A stretch of DNA of 64,000 nt. Source: Maridesulfovibrio sp. Lineage in GTDB: Bacteria > Desulfobacterota > Desulfovibrionia > Desulfovibrionales > Desulfovibrionaceae. The position numbers and the translations under genes were made by a program. This document shows positions 44,790 to 53,722 of this stretch, piece by piece. Position 1 is the first letter of the stretch. Each line of letters opens with the position of its first letter. Location of the stretch: positions 47,501-111,500 of the forward strand of contig NZ_OY762999.1 in assembly GCF_963666665.1 (NCBI RefSeq), read 5' to 3'. The notes under the pieces are model-generated. The model saw only the letters and a list, made by a program, of their open reading frames with translations. It made no database searches and had not been told where the DNA came from.

Positions 44790-46898
44790 ATGTACTCATA
44801 TTCATGTTTAAAGGCCTTGTTTGAGCCCAAAGCGATTGCCGTAATCGGAATTTCTGCCGATCCTCAGGATAAGGCCAGCAGAATTACTGCCAACCTCCTT
44901 GCCTCTGGATATAAGGGAAAAATATTCCCCGTCAATGGGGAAGGAGCCGAAGTTCACGGACTTGGCGCGTTCTCTTCGGTTTCCCAATTACCCCGTGGGA
45001 TCGATTTGGCATTGATATGCCTGCCGCCAGCTGAATCTATCCAGGCTGTCGACGATCTTTCAGAAATTCTTGTCCGGGCTGCCGTAGTCACCAGTGGCGG
45101 TTTTGGCGAGACCGGACGGGAAGGTTATCGTCTGGAGAGGGAATTGGCAAGGACAGCTAAAAATCACGATATGATTATTCTCGGTCCCAATTGTATGGGC
45201 CTAATGAATACTGCCCTGGGGATGAACGCCAGTCTTGATCCGGATTTTACCCTTAAGGGCAATATAGCTTTTCTTTCCCAGTCCGGTGCCATGTGTAGCA
45301 CTGCCTTAGACTGGGCCAACAGCGAAGGGGTTGGGTTTTCGAAATTTATCAGTCTCGGCAATAAGGCTGTGCTTGGCGAAGCCACCATGCTTAATTATCT
45401 TGCTAACGATGAAGATACCAAAGTTATTGTCGGCTATTGCGAAACACTCAAGGACGGACAGGATTTCCTCCGCACGGCATACGATACCACTTTCAAAAAG
45501 CCTCTCATTTTGCTGCGGGCAGGGGAAACCCCTTCCGGTGCAAGAGCCGCCTCAGCGCATGCCGGACATTTGACCGGGGCTACCACCGCATATAATGCAG
45601 CATTCAATCAGACCGGTGTAATGCAGGCTGTGGACATTGAAGATATGTTCAACCTTGCCCATGCATTTTCCTGCCAGCCTCTGCCCAGCGGCTCCAATGT
45701 AGCAATTGTTACCAATTCCGGCGGGCCCGGAATTCTCGCCACCGATATGGCAGAGAAGGGCACTTTGAATATTTCCCGTCCTTCTACGGCGACTCTTGAG
45801 AAGATGAAGGAAATTCTTCCTCGTTATGCTTCTCTGTACAACCCTATTGATATGCTTGGGGATGCAAATGCTGATACGTATCACAAAGTACTGAGAGCCG
45901 TTGCCGAGGATGATGTTTTCCATTCCATTCTGGTAATTCTGACTCCGGCGGCGAATATCCTTAAGGATGTGGAAAAAGCTGCCGCAGATATTATTGAGCT
46001 GGAAAAAACATGTGATAAGCCGATCATTACCTGTTTTATGGGTGATCATTCGACCAGAAAAGCTCGCAGGATGCTTCGGGCAGCCGGAATTCCGTGTTAT
46101 GAATTTCCCGAAACAGCGGTTCGGTCTCTCGATGCCATGACCCGTTGTTACCGTTGGCAGAAAAAAGATTGGCCCATTGATGTCTGTTTCAGGCGTGATT
46201 ATTCCAAGGCCAAGTCCATTGTAGAGAACTGCCGTAAGACCGGGTTGACCGAACTCGTTGAATTGGACGCTCAGCAATTGGCTTCCGCCTATGAGCTTCC
46301 GGTTCCTGAAACTGTTTTGGCCCGCACTTCAAACCAGGCTGCCAAGGCCGCTAAGAGGATCGGGTATCCTGTGGCGCTTAAGGTTGCTTCGCCCCAGATT
46401 TCCCGCAAGCAGGAACTTGGCTTGGTTATCACTGATATCCAGACTCCGCAGGATCTGCGTAAAGCTTTTCTGGAGATCACCACCCGGGCGACCAGAAGGT
46501 GCAAAGATGCCTACATTACCGGGTGTCTGGTTCAGGCTATGGGGCCGAAGGATGCCCATGAAATCGTGGTCACTTTCAAGCGAGACCCACAGTTCGGTCC
46601 GCTTATAAATTTCTCCCTTGCGGGGCTTCACGTGGACCTGCTTGGTGATGTATCATCACGGTTGGCTCCTCTGGCACTTAATGATGCTCAGGAAATGATC
46701 CGCGAGATCAAGGCCTATCCTATTTTACGGGGAGTTCGTTCCGGCACGGCGGTAAATCTCGGCGCGTTGGAAGATGTGCTGCTCATGGTTTCCCAGATGG
46801 CCTCCGATCTTCCGGAGATTCAGGAAGCTGAGTTTGATCCGGTTATCGCCGGCCCGGATGGTGCTGTTGTTGCCAACATGAGGATGACAGTAAGTTAG
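44790..46898 (+). CDS. ADP-forming acyl-CoA synthetase (fused alpha and beta subunits)
   Basis: A 702-residue acetate:CoA ligase (ADP-forming) family protein. Order: CoA-binding domain (PKAIAVIGISADPQDKASR), ligase-CoA domains with GPNCMGLMN and SQSGAMCS, the phospho-His loop ASAHAGHLTGATTAY (usual SHTG reads AHAG here, His kept), then an ATP-grasp beta part (YPVALKVASPQISRKQELG). It converts acyl-CoA, ADP and phosphate to acid, CoA and ATP, or the reverse; related fused proteins also act as protein acetyltransferases. The next gene encodes a phosphotransacetylase-like regulatory domain, supporting acetate metabolism. No clear ribosome site precedes ATG 44790. Confidence 0.88.
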   Translation: MYSYSCLKALFEPKAIAVIGISADPQDKASRITANLLASGYKGKIFPVNGEGAEVHGLGAFSSVSQLPRGIDLALICLPPAESIQAVDDLSEILVRAAVVTSGGFGETGREGYRLERELARTAKNHDMIILGPNCMGLMNTALGMNASLDPDFTLKGNIAFLSQSGAMCSTALDWANSEGVGFSKFISLGNKAVLGEATMLNYLANDEDTKVIVGYCETLKDGQDFLRTAYDTTFKKPLILLRAGETPSGARAASAHAGHLTGATTAYNAAFNQTGVMQAVDIEDMFNLAHAFSCQPLPSGSNVAIVTNSGGPGILATDMAEKGTLNISRPSTATLEKMKEILPRYASLYNPIDMLGDANADTYHKVLRAVAEDDVFHSILVILTPAANILKDVEKAAADIIELEKTCDKPIITCFMGDHSTRKARRMLRAAGIPCYEFPETAVRSLDAMTRCYRWQKKDWPIDVCFRRDYSKAKSIVENCRKTGLTELVELDAQQLASAYELPVPETVLARTSNQAAKAAKRIGYPVALKVASPQISRKQELGLVITDIQTPQDLRKAFLEITTRATRRCKDAYITGCLVQAMGPKDAHEIVVTFKRDPQFGPLINFSLAGLHVDLLGDVSSRLAPLALNDAQEMIREIKAYPILRGVRSGTAVNLGALEDVLLMVSQMASDLPEIQEAEFDPVIAGPDGAVVANMRMTVS

Positions 46899-46914
46899 TT
46901 ACAAGGAGGACATT

Positions 46915-47982
46915 ATGTCCGGTTTATATATTGGTTCTACTAGCGGGTATTCCGGTAAGAACATGATTGTCATGGGGTTGGGGCTGCATTTTCAGAAACA
47001 GGGCGTCAGCCTTGGATACATGAAGCCTGTGGGAGCGATTCCTGCTGAGGTTGATGGCAGACTCGGTGATGAAGATGCCTTCTTTATTCAGGATGTTCTC
47101 GGCGTTTCCAATCCCCCGAATGTTGTTACCCCGGTGGTGGTGACCCACGATTTCAAGGTTCAGGCATTCAACGGCAAGGTTGAGGACCATGTTCAGCCCA
47201 TTATCGACAGTTATGACAAGATCAGTGCAGGCAAAGACCTGACTCTGGTTGCAGGGTCCGGTTCCATGTACTCCGGCAAATATTGCGGGGTTGACGGAAT
47301 CCATCTGGTTAAGAAGCTGGGCATCAAATGCGTGGTCATTGACCGTTTCCAGAAGGAACTCAATTACGACTATCTGGTCGTGCTCAAGGAAGCTCTGGGC
47401 GATAATCTTGCGGGAGTTGTGCTTAACGATATCCCACCGACCTTCATGGACGAGATTACTACCCTGATCAAACCGTTTCTTGAGCGCAAGGGCGTTAAAG
47501 TTCTCGGCGTAATTCCTAAGGACCCGCTCATGGGAACAATCAAAGTAGGCGATCTTGCCGACCGTCTCGGCGGGAAGATTATCACTGCCCACAACCGCAC
47601 AGATCAGCCCGTGGAAAGTTTTCTCATCGGTACCATGCAGGTGGAAAACTTCATGACTCACTTCCGCAGGCACCGTAACTCTGCAGTTATCGTCGGTGGT
47701 GACCGTTCAGATGTTCAGCTTGTAGCCCTTGAAGGGGAATGTCCCTGTCTGGTGCTGACCGGTAACCTTTATCCGAATGACATCATCCTGACTCGTTCAG
47801 AAGTGCTGGAAACACCCATTATCGTGGTTCGTGACGACACTTTTACCGTTGCCAAGAAAATGGAAGATATTCTTTCCCGTCATAAGCTGCGTGAGTCAGC
47901 CAAAATTAAACACGGTGTTGAGTTGGTGGAAAAACACATCGACTTCACTTACCTGAAAAAGCAGCTTGGTTTGAAATATTAG
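46915..47982 (+). CDS. BioD-like/DRTGG domain protein (phosphotransacetylase N-terminal-like)
   Basis: A 355-residue protein. The N-terminal half is a dethiobiotin-synthetase-like P-loop domain (GSTSGYSGKNMIVMGLG ... GYMKPVGA), and residues ~215-320 form a DRTGG domain (HNRTDQPVESFLIGTMQ). The same two domains make up the N-terminal regulatory part of large phosphotransacetylases, but the catalytic Pta domain is missing. It begins 16 bases after the acyl-CoA synthetase with AAGGAGG. A sensor or regulatory subunit for acyl-CoA/acetate metabolism is likely but inferred. Confidence 0.85.
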   Translation: MSGLYIGSTSGYSGKNMIVMGLGLHFQKQGVSLGYMKPVGAIPAEVDGRLGDEDAFFIQDVLGVSNPPNVVTPVVVTHDFKVQAFNGKVEDHVQPIIDSYDKISAGKDLTLVAGSGSMYSGKYCGVDGIHLVKKLGIKCVVIDRFQKELNYDYLVVLKEALGDNLAGVVLNDIPPTFMDEITTLIKPFLERKGVKVLGVIPKDPLMGTIKVGDLADRLGGKIITAHNRTDQPVESFLIGTMQVENFMTHFRRHRNSAVIVGGDRSDVQLVALEGECPCLVLTGNLYPNDIILTRSEVLETPIIVVRDDTFTVAKKMEDILSRHKLRESAKIKHGVELVEKHIDFTYLKKQLGLKY

Positions 47983-48010
47983 ATTCTTCTCTAGGAATTA
48001 ATTAGAATGA

Positions 48011-48047
48011 AAAAGAGAAACGACCTGAAGGTTGTTTCTCTTTTTTT
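48011..48047 (+). terminator. Intrinsic terminator after the DRTGG gene
   Basis: GAGAAACGACCT (48015-48026) / AGGTTGTTTCTC (48029-48040) followed by T7. Confidence 0.85.
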
Positions 48048-48048
48048 A

Positions 48049-48130
48049 GCGAAGCTTATTAAAAGTTTTTGAAGATTCTAGAGAAATTTTTTCAAAAAGT
48101 TACTCCGGCTCCCGGAGGGCCGCTGGAGGC
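48049..48130 (-). repeat. Terminator-associated interspersed repeat, copy C
   Basis: On the minus strand this follows the stop of the metallo-beta-lactamase gene: GCCTCCAGCGGC, a CTCCGGGAGCCGGAG hairpin, then AACTTTTTGAAAAAATTT, TCAAAAACTTTTAATAAGC and TTCGC. The ends match copies A and B. The middle hairpins differ. Confidence 0.7.
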
Positions 48131-48134
48131 TTCT

Positions 48135-48758
48135 CTAAACAAATAAAGGGTTGTTTCGCAATTCGTGTTTGACGGTAGTCATTGGACCGTGTCCGGAAAA
48201 TATTTTGGTTTCACCGGGCAGGATGAAAATTCTGTTGCTGATGGAGCTTAGCAGTTCGTCGCTGTTGCCTCCGGGTAGGTCGGTGCGTCCGACTGAAATC
48301 ATGAACAGCAGGTCGCCAACAAAGATGCAGCCCATAGCAGGAAAGAAGTAGGACAGACTTCCGGGAGTGTGTCCCGGGGTTTCGATGATCATTACCGGAT
48401 TATCGAGAATGGTTTTGCGACCCTGCTTCAAGTCTGTGATTTCAAAACCGAGCAGTTTCTTAAACTCAAGGGAACCGCCGTTTTTAATTGGAATATCGTT
48501 CAGGTACAGATCCTTGTGGTTGCCGTAGACCGTGGCTCCGGTCTGTTTTTGCAGCGCTCCGACACCACCGACATGATCAAGATGCATATGGGTCAGGTAA
48601 ATGGAGTGAACATTCTGTTGCCGCTCTCGAATGGCCTGCAGCATGGGGGCCGGCTCCATTCCACAGTCAATAACCACTGCCTCAGAACCGGCGGTAAGCA
48701 GATAGGAATTGGTCTCAAGGGGACCGAGCACAAATGTTTCAACCTGTATTTCTTTCAT
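48135..48758 (-). CDS. Metallo-beta-lactamase fold hydrolase
   Basis: A 207-residue MBL-fold protein read from MKEIQVETF at 48758; the frame stays open to 48812, so the start could be earlier. The metal motif THMHLDHVGG is followed by ETPGHTPGS, VGDLLF and a final SGHGP, all ligand positions of the glyoxalase II-like group. Likely reactions are thioester or related hydrolysis, but the substrate cannot be named. It runs opposite to the GNCQ-motif gene and ends in repeat copy C. Confidence 0.88.
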   Translation of the reverse strand: MKEIQVETFVLGPLETNSYLLTAGSEAVVIDCGMEPAPMLQAIRERQQNVHSIYLTHMHLDHVGGVGALQKQTGATVYGNHKDLYLNDIPIKNGGSLEFKKLLGFEITDLKQGRKTILDNPVMIIETPGHTPGSLSYFFPAMGCIFVGDLLFMISVGRTDLPGGNSDELLSSISNRIFILPGETKIFSGHGPMTTVKHELRNNPLFV

Positions 48759-48831
48759 TCTTCCGGGGCTTGACTGTAAGTCTGCAATAGAGTGAAATCC
48801 AATGGTTAACAATAATAATCAAGGAGTCAGA

Positions 48832-50010
48832 ATGCTTTACTTTTTGGGGAACTGTCAAATGGATTTCCTCGGCAGGGCAGTAGAAAAATATGGTTACCCC
48901 TGTATCTACCGGGTTCTGGCTTCCCCATTTACATATAACAGTTCGCCGGGAATTATCCCAGAGGAACTGGCAGCCATGGATGCTAAATTCGGGCTGGAAA
49001 AATATTACCATGACCGGAAGCTGGTTCACCAGTTCCAGATGATTGCTCCTGATGATCCTCAGCCGCAACTTATAGTGATGAACCTGTTTCATGAAAACAG
49101 TCCGCTCTTTGTGCATGGTGAATCCAAATACATTTTTTTCGTTAACCCAGAGGCGTGGAATGAGCACCCGGAATTCGAATCATGGATGAAAGGTAATTGC
49201 GGTATGGTGCAGGCAAGGCCTGGCAGTTACCTGAAGCGTTACCGGGAAATGCTCGGCAATCTTCGTGAACGTTTTTCGAGTGTGCCTATCATTGTTGTTT
49301 CCCGGCTTTCTCATTATCCGGCTTTTGGTCCCGATCCTTACTCCTATCTTGATGGCTGGTCGGATATTTGGCGTACGGCAAAACCTGTTCTTAATAGCTG
49401 GGAAAGTGAAATTGATAATCTGAATGTAGTTGAGTTGGATCGCATTTTTGCCGGGATATGGTCAGGGTCAGAGAAGAAGATCGAAGCACACTGCCCGTTT
49501 CTCAAATTCAAGCTCACCGAAGAGAATAATACCATTACCGGGCTGCATGCCAGCCGTGATGTGGAGCATATCGGTTCCATGTGGCCTGTGCTGGCTGGTA
49601 AAATAGAGCAGTTTCTGAAAGAAGGGCGCATAGAATATTCGGATGAAGAGGTTGTTCCTGATGAATGGATGCGTCCATGGCAGCCGGAAAAATTTCCCGA
49701 GGACAAACTTATCGAGATGCTGTCCTCCGGAGCAAATTATCAGTGCGCACGGGCAGTCGGCTCGTTTTTCCTCGATTTGGGCAAGGATTACACTGAGCTG
49801 CTGGCACGTACTGCAGAATTTACCCCGGTCTGTCATAATACATTGCATATGATCAAAACATATTCCCGTATCTGGCCTAATCCTGTTTTAGCTCACTGGT
49901 GTCAGGTTCATCGTAATGCAGCTGTTTTATTTACAGCCAATGGCCCGCTTTATACAAAAGATTATTTAAAGCGTATTGATGAGATCGAGCGCTTTGTACT
50001 CGGCGGTTAA
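48832..50010 (+). CDS. WcbI/GNCQ-motif protein, possible SGNH-like acyltransferase
   Basis: A 392-residue protein read from ATG 48832 (AAGGAG 7 bases before). It opens with LYFLGNCQMDFLGRAVEKYG. The GNCQ motif at the end of the first strand is typical of WcbI-like capsule-polysaccharide proteins, which have an SGNH-like fold. The rest, including PQLIVMNLFHENSPLFVHG, is not assigned to a family that I can name. No polysaccharide cluster adjoins it. The role is unknown; surface-glycan modification is a guess from the motif. Confidence 0.65.
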   Translation: MLYFLGNCQMDFLGRAVEKYGYPCIYRVLASPFTYNSSPGIIPEELAAMDAKFGLEKYYHDRKLVHQFQMIAPDDPQPQLIVMNLFHENSPLFVHGESKYIFFVNPEAWNEHPEFESWMKGNCGMVQARPGSYLKRYREMLGNLRERFSSVPIIVVSRLSHYPAFGPDPYSYLDGWSDIWRTAKPVLNSWESEIDNLNVVELDRIFAGIWSGSEKKIEAHCPFLKFKLTEENNTITGLHASRDVEHIGSMWPVLAGKIEQFLKEGRIEYSDEEVVPDEWMRPWQPEKFPEDKLIEMLSSGANYQCARAVGSFFLDLGKDYTELLARTAEFTPVCHNTLHMIKTYSRIWPNPVLAHWCQVHRNAAVLFTANGPLYTKDYLKRIDEIERFVLGG

Positions 50011-50762
50011 TAGGCTGCTTTAAGGTTATACTTTAGCAGAATTTGTTGTAAGCGCCCTGATTCTTTCATCAGAGACAGGCTAAGATTGAATTTTCTCACA
50101 AGCACGGATGGTGTGTATTTTTTGGAAAATGCTATGTAATAATTCAGGTTTTTTTCTGTCCCTGCGTAGGATATGTTGTTTAGCTTTAATCTTTTAATTG
50201 CAGCTAGACCGACATCCCTGTTCGAATAAACCGCATCAACCCTGCATCGAGACAATTTTTTGAATTGTGTAAGGTCATCAGGGGTTATGTCGATATTTAT
50301 ATTGCTTTTGAAATCGATGGTAAATTTCTCAAGGTTATACGATGTGTTTGATGGGCCGTAAGTCCCGATTGTCATGTTGCGAAGGCTTTCGACTCCATTA
50401 TAATTTATCGGTTTTTCCGTACATTCGAAGAAACCGTATTCGGTTGCAATTAAAGGTGGACTGAAGTGGAATTCCTGTTCACGATCTTTGTTTTTTCCTA
50501 CCATAAAAAGAGCTTGAACCTGCCCTTTGTCGCACATCGCCAGTGATCTGCGCCACGGAAAAAGTTTGATATTATATTCTACCTCAATCTCTTCGCATAC
50601 CTCCCGGATAATATCTGCTCCCGGGCCAGCAACTGTTTTGCCTTCCAGATATGAAAAGGGGAAGAAGTCTTGAGTGGCAAAAGTAATTTCCATGCGTGCT
50701 GCCGAATCGCTTGGAAACATAGCAATAATCAGCAAGATTAAAATGGATGCCAATTTGGACAT
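50007..50762 (-). CDS. Solitary periplasmic solute-binding protein (SBP_bac_3-like)
   Basis: A 251-residue secreted protein. A signal peptide (MSKLASILILLIIAMFPSDSAA) is followed by a family 3 solute-binding fold (ITFATQDFFPFSYLEGKTVAGPGADIIREV), as in polar amino acid binding proteins. No ABC permease or ATPase gene is linked, so it may be a sensor accessory or an orphan. Its end overlaps the convergent GNCQ gene by 4 bases. Confidence 0.82.
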   Translation of the reverse strand: MSKLASILILLIIAMFPSDSAARMEITFATQDFFPFSYLEGKTVAGPGADIIREVCEEIEVEYNIKLFPWRRSLAMCDKGQVQALFMVGKNKDREQEFHFSPPLIATEYGFFECTEKPINYNGVESLRNMTIGTYGPSNTSYNLEKFTIDFKSNINIDITPDDLTQFKKLSRCRVDAVYSNRDVGLAAIKRLKLNNISYAGTEKNLNYYIAFSKKYTPSVLVRKFNLSLSLMKESGRLQQILLKYNLKAAY

Positions 50763-50842
50763 TGTCCCTCCGTGTTTCAGGAAAAAGGAGAATTTATGAG
50801 TATACTAGCATGTGCAGGAAGACGTAGCAAATGGAGCATAAG

Positions 50843-50878
50843 AAAGCCCCCCTGTTTGGATAAACAGGGGGGCTTTCT
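50843..50878 (-). terminator. Terminator of the glycine cleavage operon
   Basis: A perfect 15-bp stem, AAAGCCCCCCTGTTT (50843-50857) / AAACAGGGGGGCTTT (50862-50876), lies 25 bases beyond the lpd stop on the minus strand. Confidence 0.85.
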
Positions 50879-50901
50879 TAACTTTATTAATATTTTTCTT
50901 A

Positions 50902-52290
50902 CTAGGGATCAATTTGATCTGCTTTGAGAGCCCCGAGCAGAGCCTCATCCAGAGATGGATGGGGAAATACCACTTTGTGGATGTCATCCTTTGTCCACGA
51001 TTCCTGTACTATCATGGCAGCAGCGGTGGTAAAACCGGAGACATGGTGTCCCACAGCGGTGATTCCGGCAACTTTGCCGTCAAGCCAGACAACTTTTACA
51101 AAGCCCTGTGTAGCAGCATAGGCCTGAGCAATGGGATTGGCCACCAACTGGAAGGAGGAGACTTTAACATCACCCTGATCTTCAAGGTCGGCGGGCATAA
51201 GTCCCACACGCATGGTTTCCGGGGAACCGTAAAGAATGGACGGGATAGGTCCGTGTTCGTATGGACCGTCTGTTTTTCCAGCAATGCGGCGGACCACATA
51301 TCCAGCCTGATGGCTGGCGGCGTGGGCGAGCAGGATTTTGCCGTTCAGGTCGCCGATGGCGTAAACATTATCTGCGGCTTCAAGATTTTCATTAATCTTC
51401 ACGAAGCCGGGACCTGCGATTTCCACACCCAGTGCTTCCAGACCGAGGTCAGCAGAATTGGGACGGCGCCCGATAGCAATGAGAGCTTTCTCGGCGGTGA
51501 ACTCTTGTCCGTCTTCGGTGCGCAGCACAGCCTGTCCGTTCTCAGCGGTAACGGATTTAACCTTTACACCGAGATTGAATTGCCACTTATGACGTTTAAA
51601 TACACCCTGCAAAGCTTTGGAAACTTCCGGGTCCTCGTAAACTGCAATGCGGTCAAGGGCGTCCACAACAGTGATTTTACATCCTGTGCGGTGGGCAATT
51701 TGCGCCATTTCGAGGCCGATGAATCCTGCTCCGATGACCAGCAGTGAGGTGGGCATTTCTTCCAGAGCGAGGAATCCGGTGTTATCGAGAATGGTTTCGT
51801 TGTCCGGCTCCAGTCCGGGGAAAACGGTCGGGTGGGAACCCGTAGCGAGGATCAGGTTTTTATACTCGAGTACAGACTGTTCTTCGGGGTGGGAAACTTC
51901 AACTTTGCCCGGCTCAATTACCTTGGCAACTGCGGGGTAAATGTCGATACCCAGAGTTTTGGCTCTCTGGGCCATGGCCTTGCGGGTCGCAGCAATAAAA
52001 CGATCTTTCTTGGTGCACAGGGCTTTGAAATCAATCTCGATTTCTCCCTTGGCAACGCGCGCCTTGGATTGGGCGGCAAGCTCCTCCACCGGGGAAGTTG
52101 CGCCGAGGTACATCTTGGTGGGAATACAGCCCACATTAAGGCAGGTTCCGCCGAGCAGGTCTTTTTCGACCAGCGCGACCTTTATGCCTTCTTCCGCAGC
52201 TTCGAGAGCCGCGTCAAAACCGCCCGGACCGGCTCCTACGACCACAAGGTCGTAGGAGCGTGTTTCTGTCGGGAGACTATTTAACGTCAT
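50902..52290 (-). CDS. lpdA: Dihydrolipoamide dehydrogenase (glycine cleavage L-protein, second copy)
   Basis: A 462-residue flavoprotein. GAGPGG for FAD, GGTCLNVGCIPTK with the redox Cys50/Cys55, and a C-terminal FPHPSLDEALLG (FPHP in place of the common HAHP) are present. It reoxidises the dihydrolipoyl arm of H protein with NAD+. Its start overlaps the end of gcvPB by 14 bases, so it belongs to this operon. It differs clearly from the copy at 14444-15868. Confidence 0.95.
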   Translation of the reverse strand: MTLNSLPTETRSYDLVVVGAGPGGFDAALEAAEEGIKVALVEKDLLGGTCLNVGCIPTKMYLGATSPVEELAAQSKARVAKGEIEIDFKALCTKKDRFIAATRKAMAQRAKTLGIDIYPAVAKVIEPGKVEVSHPEEQSVLEYKNLILATGSHPTVFPGLEPDNETILDNTGFLALEEMPTSLLVIGAGFIGLEMAQIAHRTGCKITVVDALDRIAVYEDPEVSKALQGVFKRHKWQFNLGVKVKSVTAENGQAVLRTEDGQEFTAEKALIAIGRRPNSADLGLEALGVEIAGPGFVKINENLEAADNVYAIGDLNGKILLAHAASHQAGYVVRRIAGKTDGPYEHGPIPSILYGSPETMRVGLMPADLEDQGDVKVSSFQLVANPIAQAYAATQGFVKVVWLDGKVAGITAVGHHVSGFTTAAAMIVQESWTKDDIHKVVFPHPSLDEALLGALKADQIDP

Positions 52291-53722
52291 CGGTAATCAC
52301 CATGGAACGTGCAGCCTTGGTTTCGTCCAGTCGTTTTACGGACATGGTAACCGGTGCAGCCTGCAGCGCTTCGGGGTTCTTTTCCGCCATTTCCGCGATC
52401 TCAATGAGATCGTCGATGAAACGGTCGATGGTTTCTTTATTTTCAGTTTCGGTGGGCTCGATCATCAGGCATTCCTTCACGATGAGCGGGAAGTAAATGG
52501 TCGGAGCATGGTGTCCCTTATCCAGCAGAGCTTTGGCTACGTCGAGAGCGCGTACGCCGTTCTTGGCCTGCTCAACTGCGGATGCAACGAATTCGTGCAT
52601 GCAGATGCGGTTGTAGGGAATCTCGTAATGGTTTTCGAGACGTTTGCGCATGTAGTTCGCGCTGAGGACTGCACCTTCGGTGGCGCGGGTCAGACCTTCA
52701 CCGCCGAGGCGGAGCATGTATGCGTATGCCTTCAGGTAAACGCCGAAGTTGCCGTAGAAGGGAGCAACATAACCGATGGACTTGGGTTCGTCGTAGGAAA
52801 GGTAGTACTGGCCGTCTTCCAGTTTTTCCACACGGGAAATGGGCAGGAAGGGCTTAACTCTTTCACTTACGCCTACAGGACCGGAACCGGGACCGCCGCC
52901 GCCGTGCGGGGTGGCGAGTGTCTTGTGCAGGTTGAGGTGCACGATATCGAATCCGGCATCGCCGACACGCAGCTTGCCCATGATGGCGTTCATGTTTGCG
53001 CCGTCATAGTAAAGCAGGGCGTCTTTCTCGTGGATCATCTTGACCAGTTCGGGCAGATGGGTTTCGAAAAGACCGAGAGTGTTGGGGCAGGTCATCATTA
53101 CGCCTGCAACTTCATCATCAAGAACTTCGGCAAGCGCTTCAGGGGTGATGATGCCGTCCTTGGATTCAACTGCAACAACATCGTATCCGGCTACTGCGGC
53201 GGATGCAGGGTTGGTGCCGTGCGCGGAGTCAGGGCAGACTATCTTGGTCTTCTTGTTGCCCTTGTCGCGGTGGTAAGCGGCCATGAGCATAACCCCGGTC
53301 AGCTCGCCGTGAGCTCCGGCCATGGGGTGCATGGTGAATGCAGCCATACCGGTCAGTTCGCAAAGCAGGGATTCGGTTTCGTGGATAACCTCAAGTGCGC
53401 CCTGACAATGGTGGCCTGCTCCCTTGAGCTGGGGAATGACCGGATGCAGCTTGGCGAATCCGGGCATTGCTGCCACCTGTTCGGTGAACTTGGGGTTGTA
53501 TTTCATGGTGCAGGAACCAAGGGGATAAAAGTTGGAATCTACACCGAAGTTTTTCTGGGAAAGCTGGGTGAAGTGGCGAACCACATCCAGTTCAGACAGG
53601 GAAGGCATTCCTGCTTCCTTACGAAGGAGGTCTGCGGGAATGAAATCCTCAATTTTGGACTTGGGTTCTTCAGGCCAGCAGCCTTCGCGGCCGGGAACGG
53701 ATTTTTCAAATACTGTCTTCAT
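52277..53722 (-). CDS. gcvPB: Glycine dehydrogenase (decarboxylating) subunit 2
   Basis: A 481-residue C-terminal half of the two-subunit P protein. The PLP lysine lies in VHLNLHKTLATPHGGGGPG. With subunit 1 it decarboxylates glycine and transfers the aminomethyl group to lipoyl H protein. It starts on the last base of gcvPA, so translation is coupled. Confidence 0.97.
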   Translation of the reverse strand: MKTVFEKSVPGREGCWPEEPKSKIEDFIPADLLRKEAGMPSLSELDVVRHFTQLSQKNFGVDSNFYPLGSCTMKYNPKFTEQVAAMPGFAKLHPVIPQLKGAGHHCQGALEVIHETESLLCELTGMAAFTMHPMAGAHGELTGVMLMAAYHRDKGNKKTKIVCPDSAHGTNPASAAVAGYDVVAVESKDGIITPEALAEVLDDEVAGVMMTCPNTLGLFETHLPELVKMIHEKDALLYYDGANMNAIMGKLRVGDAGFDIVHLNLHKTLATPHGGGGPGSGPVGVSERVKPFLPISRVEKLEDGQYYLSYDEPKSIGYVAPFYGNFGVYLKAYAYMLRLGGEGLTRATEGAVLSANYMRKRLENHYEIPYNRICMHEFVASAVEQAKNGVRALDVAKALLDKGHHAPTIYFPLIVKECLMIEPTETENKETIDRFIDDLIEIAEMAEKNPEALQAAPVTMSVKRLDETKAARSMVITDDVK

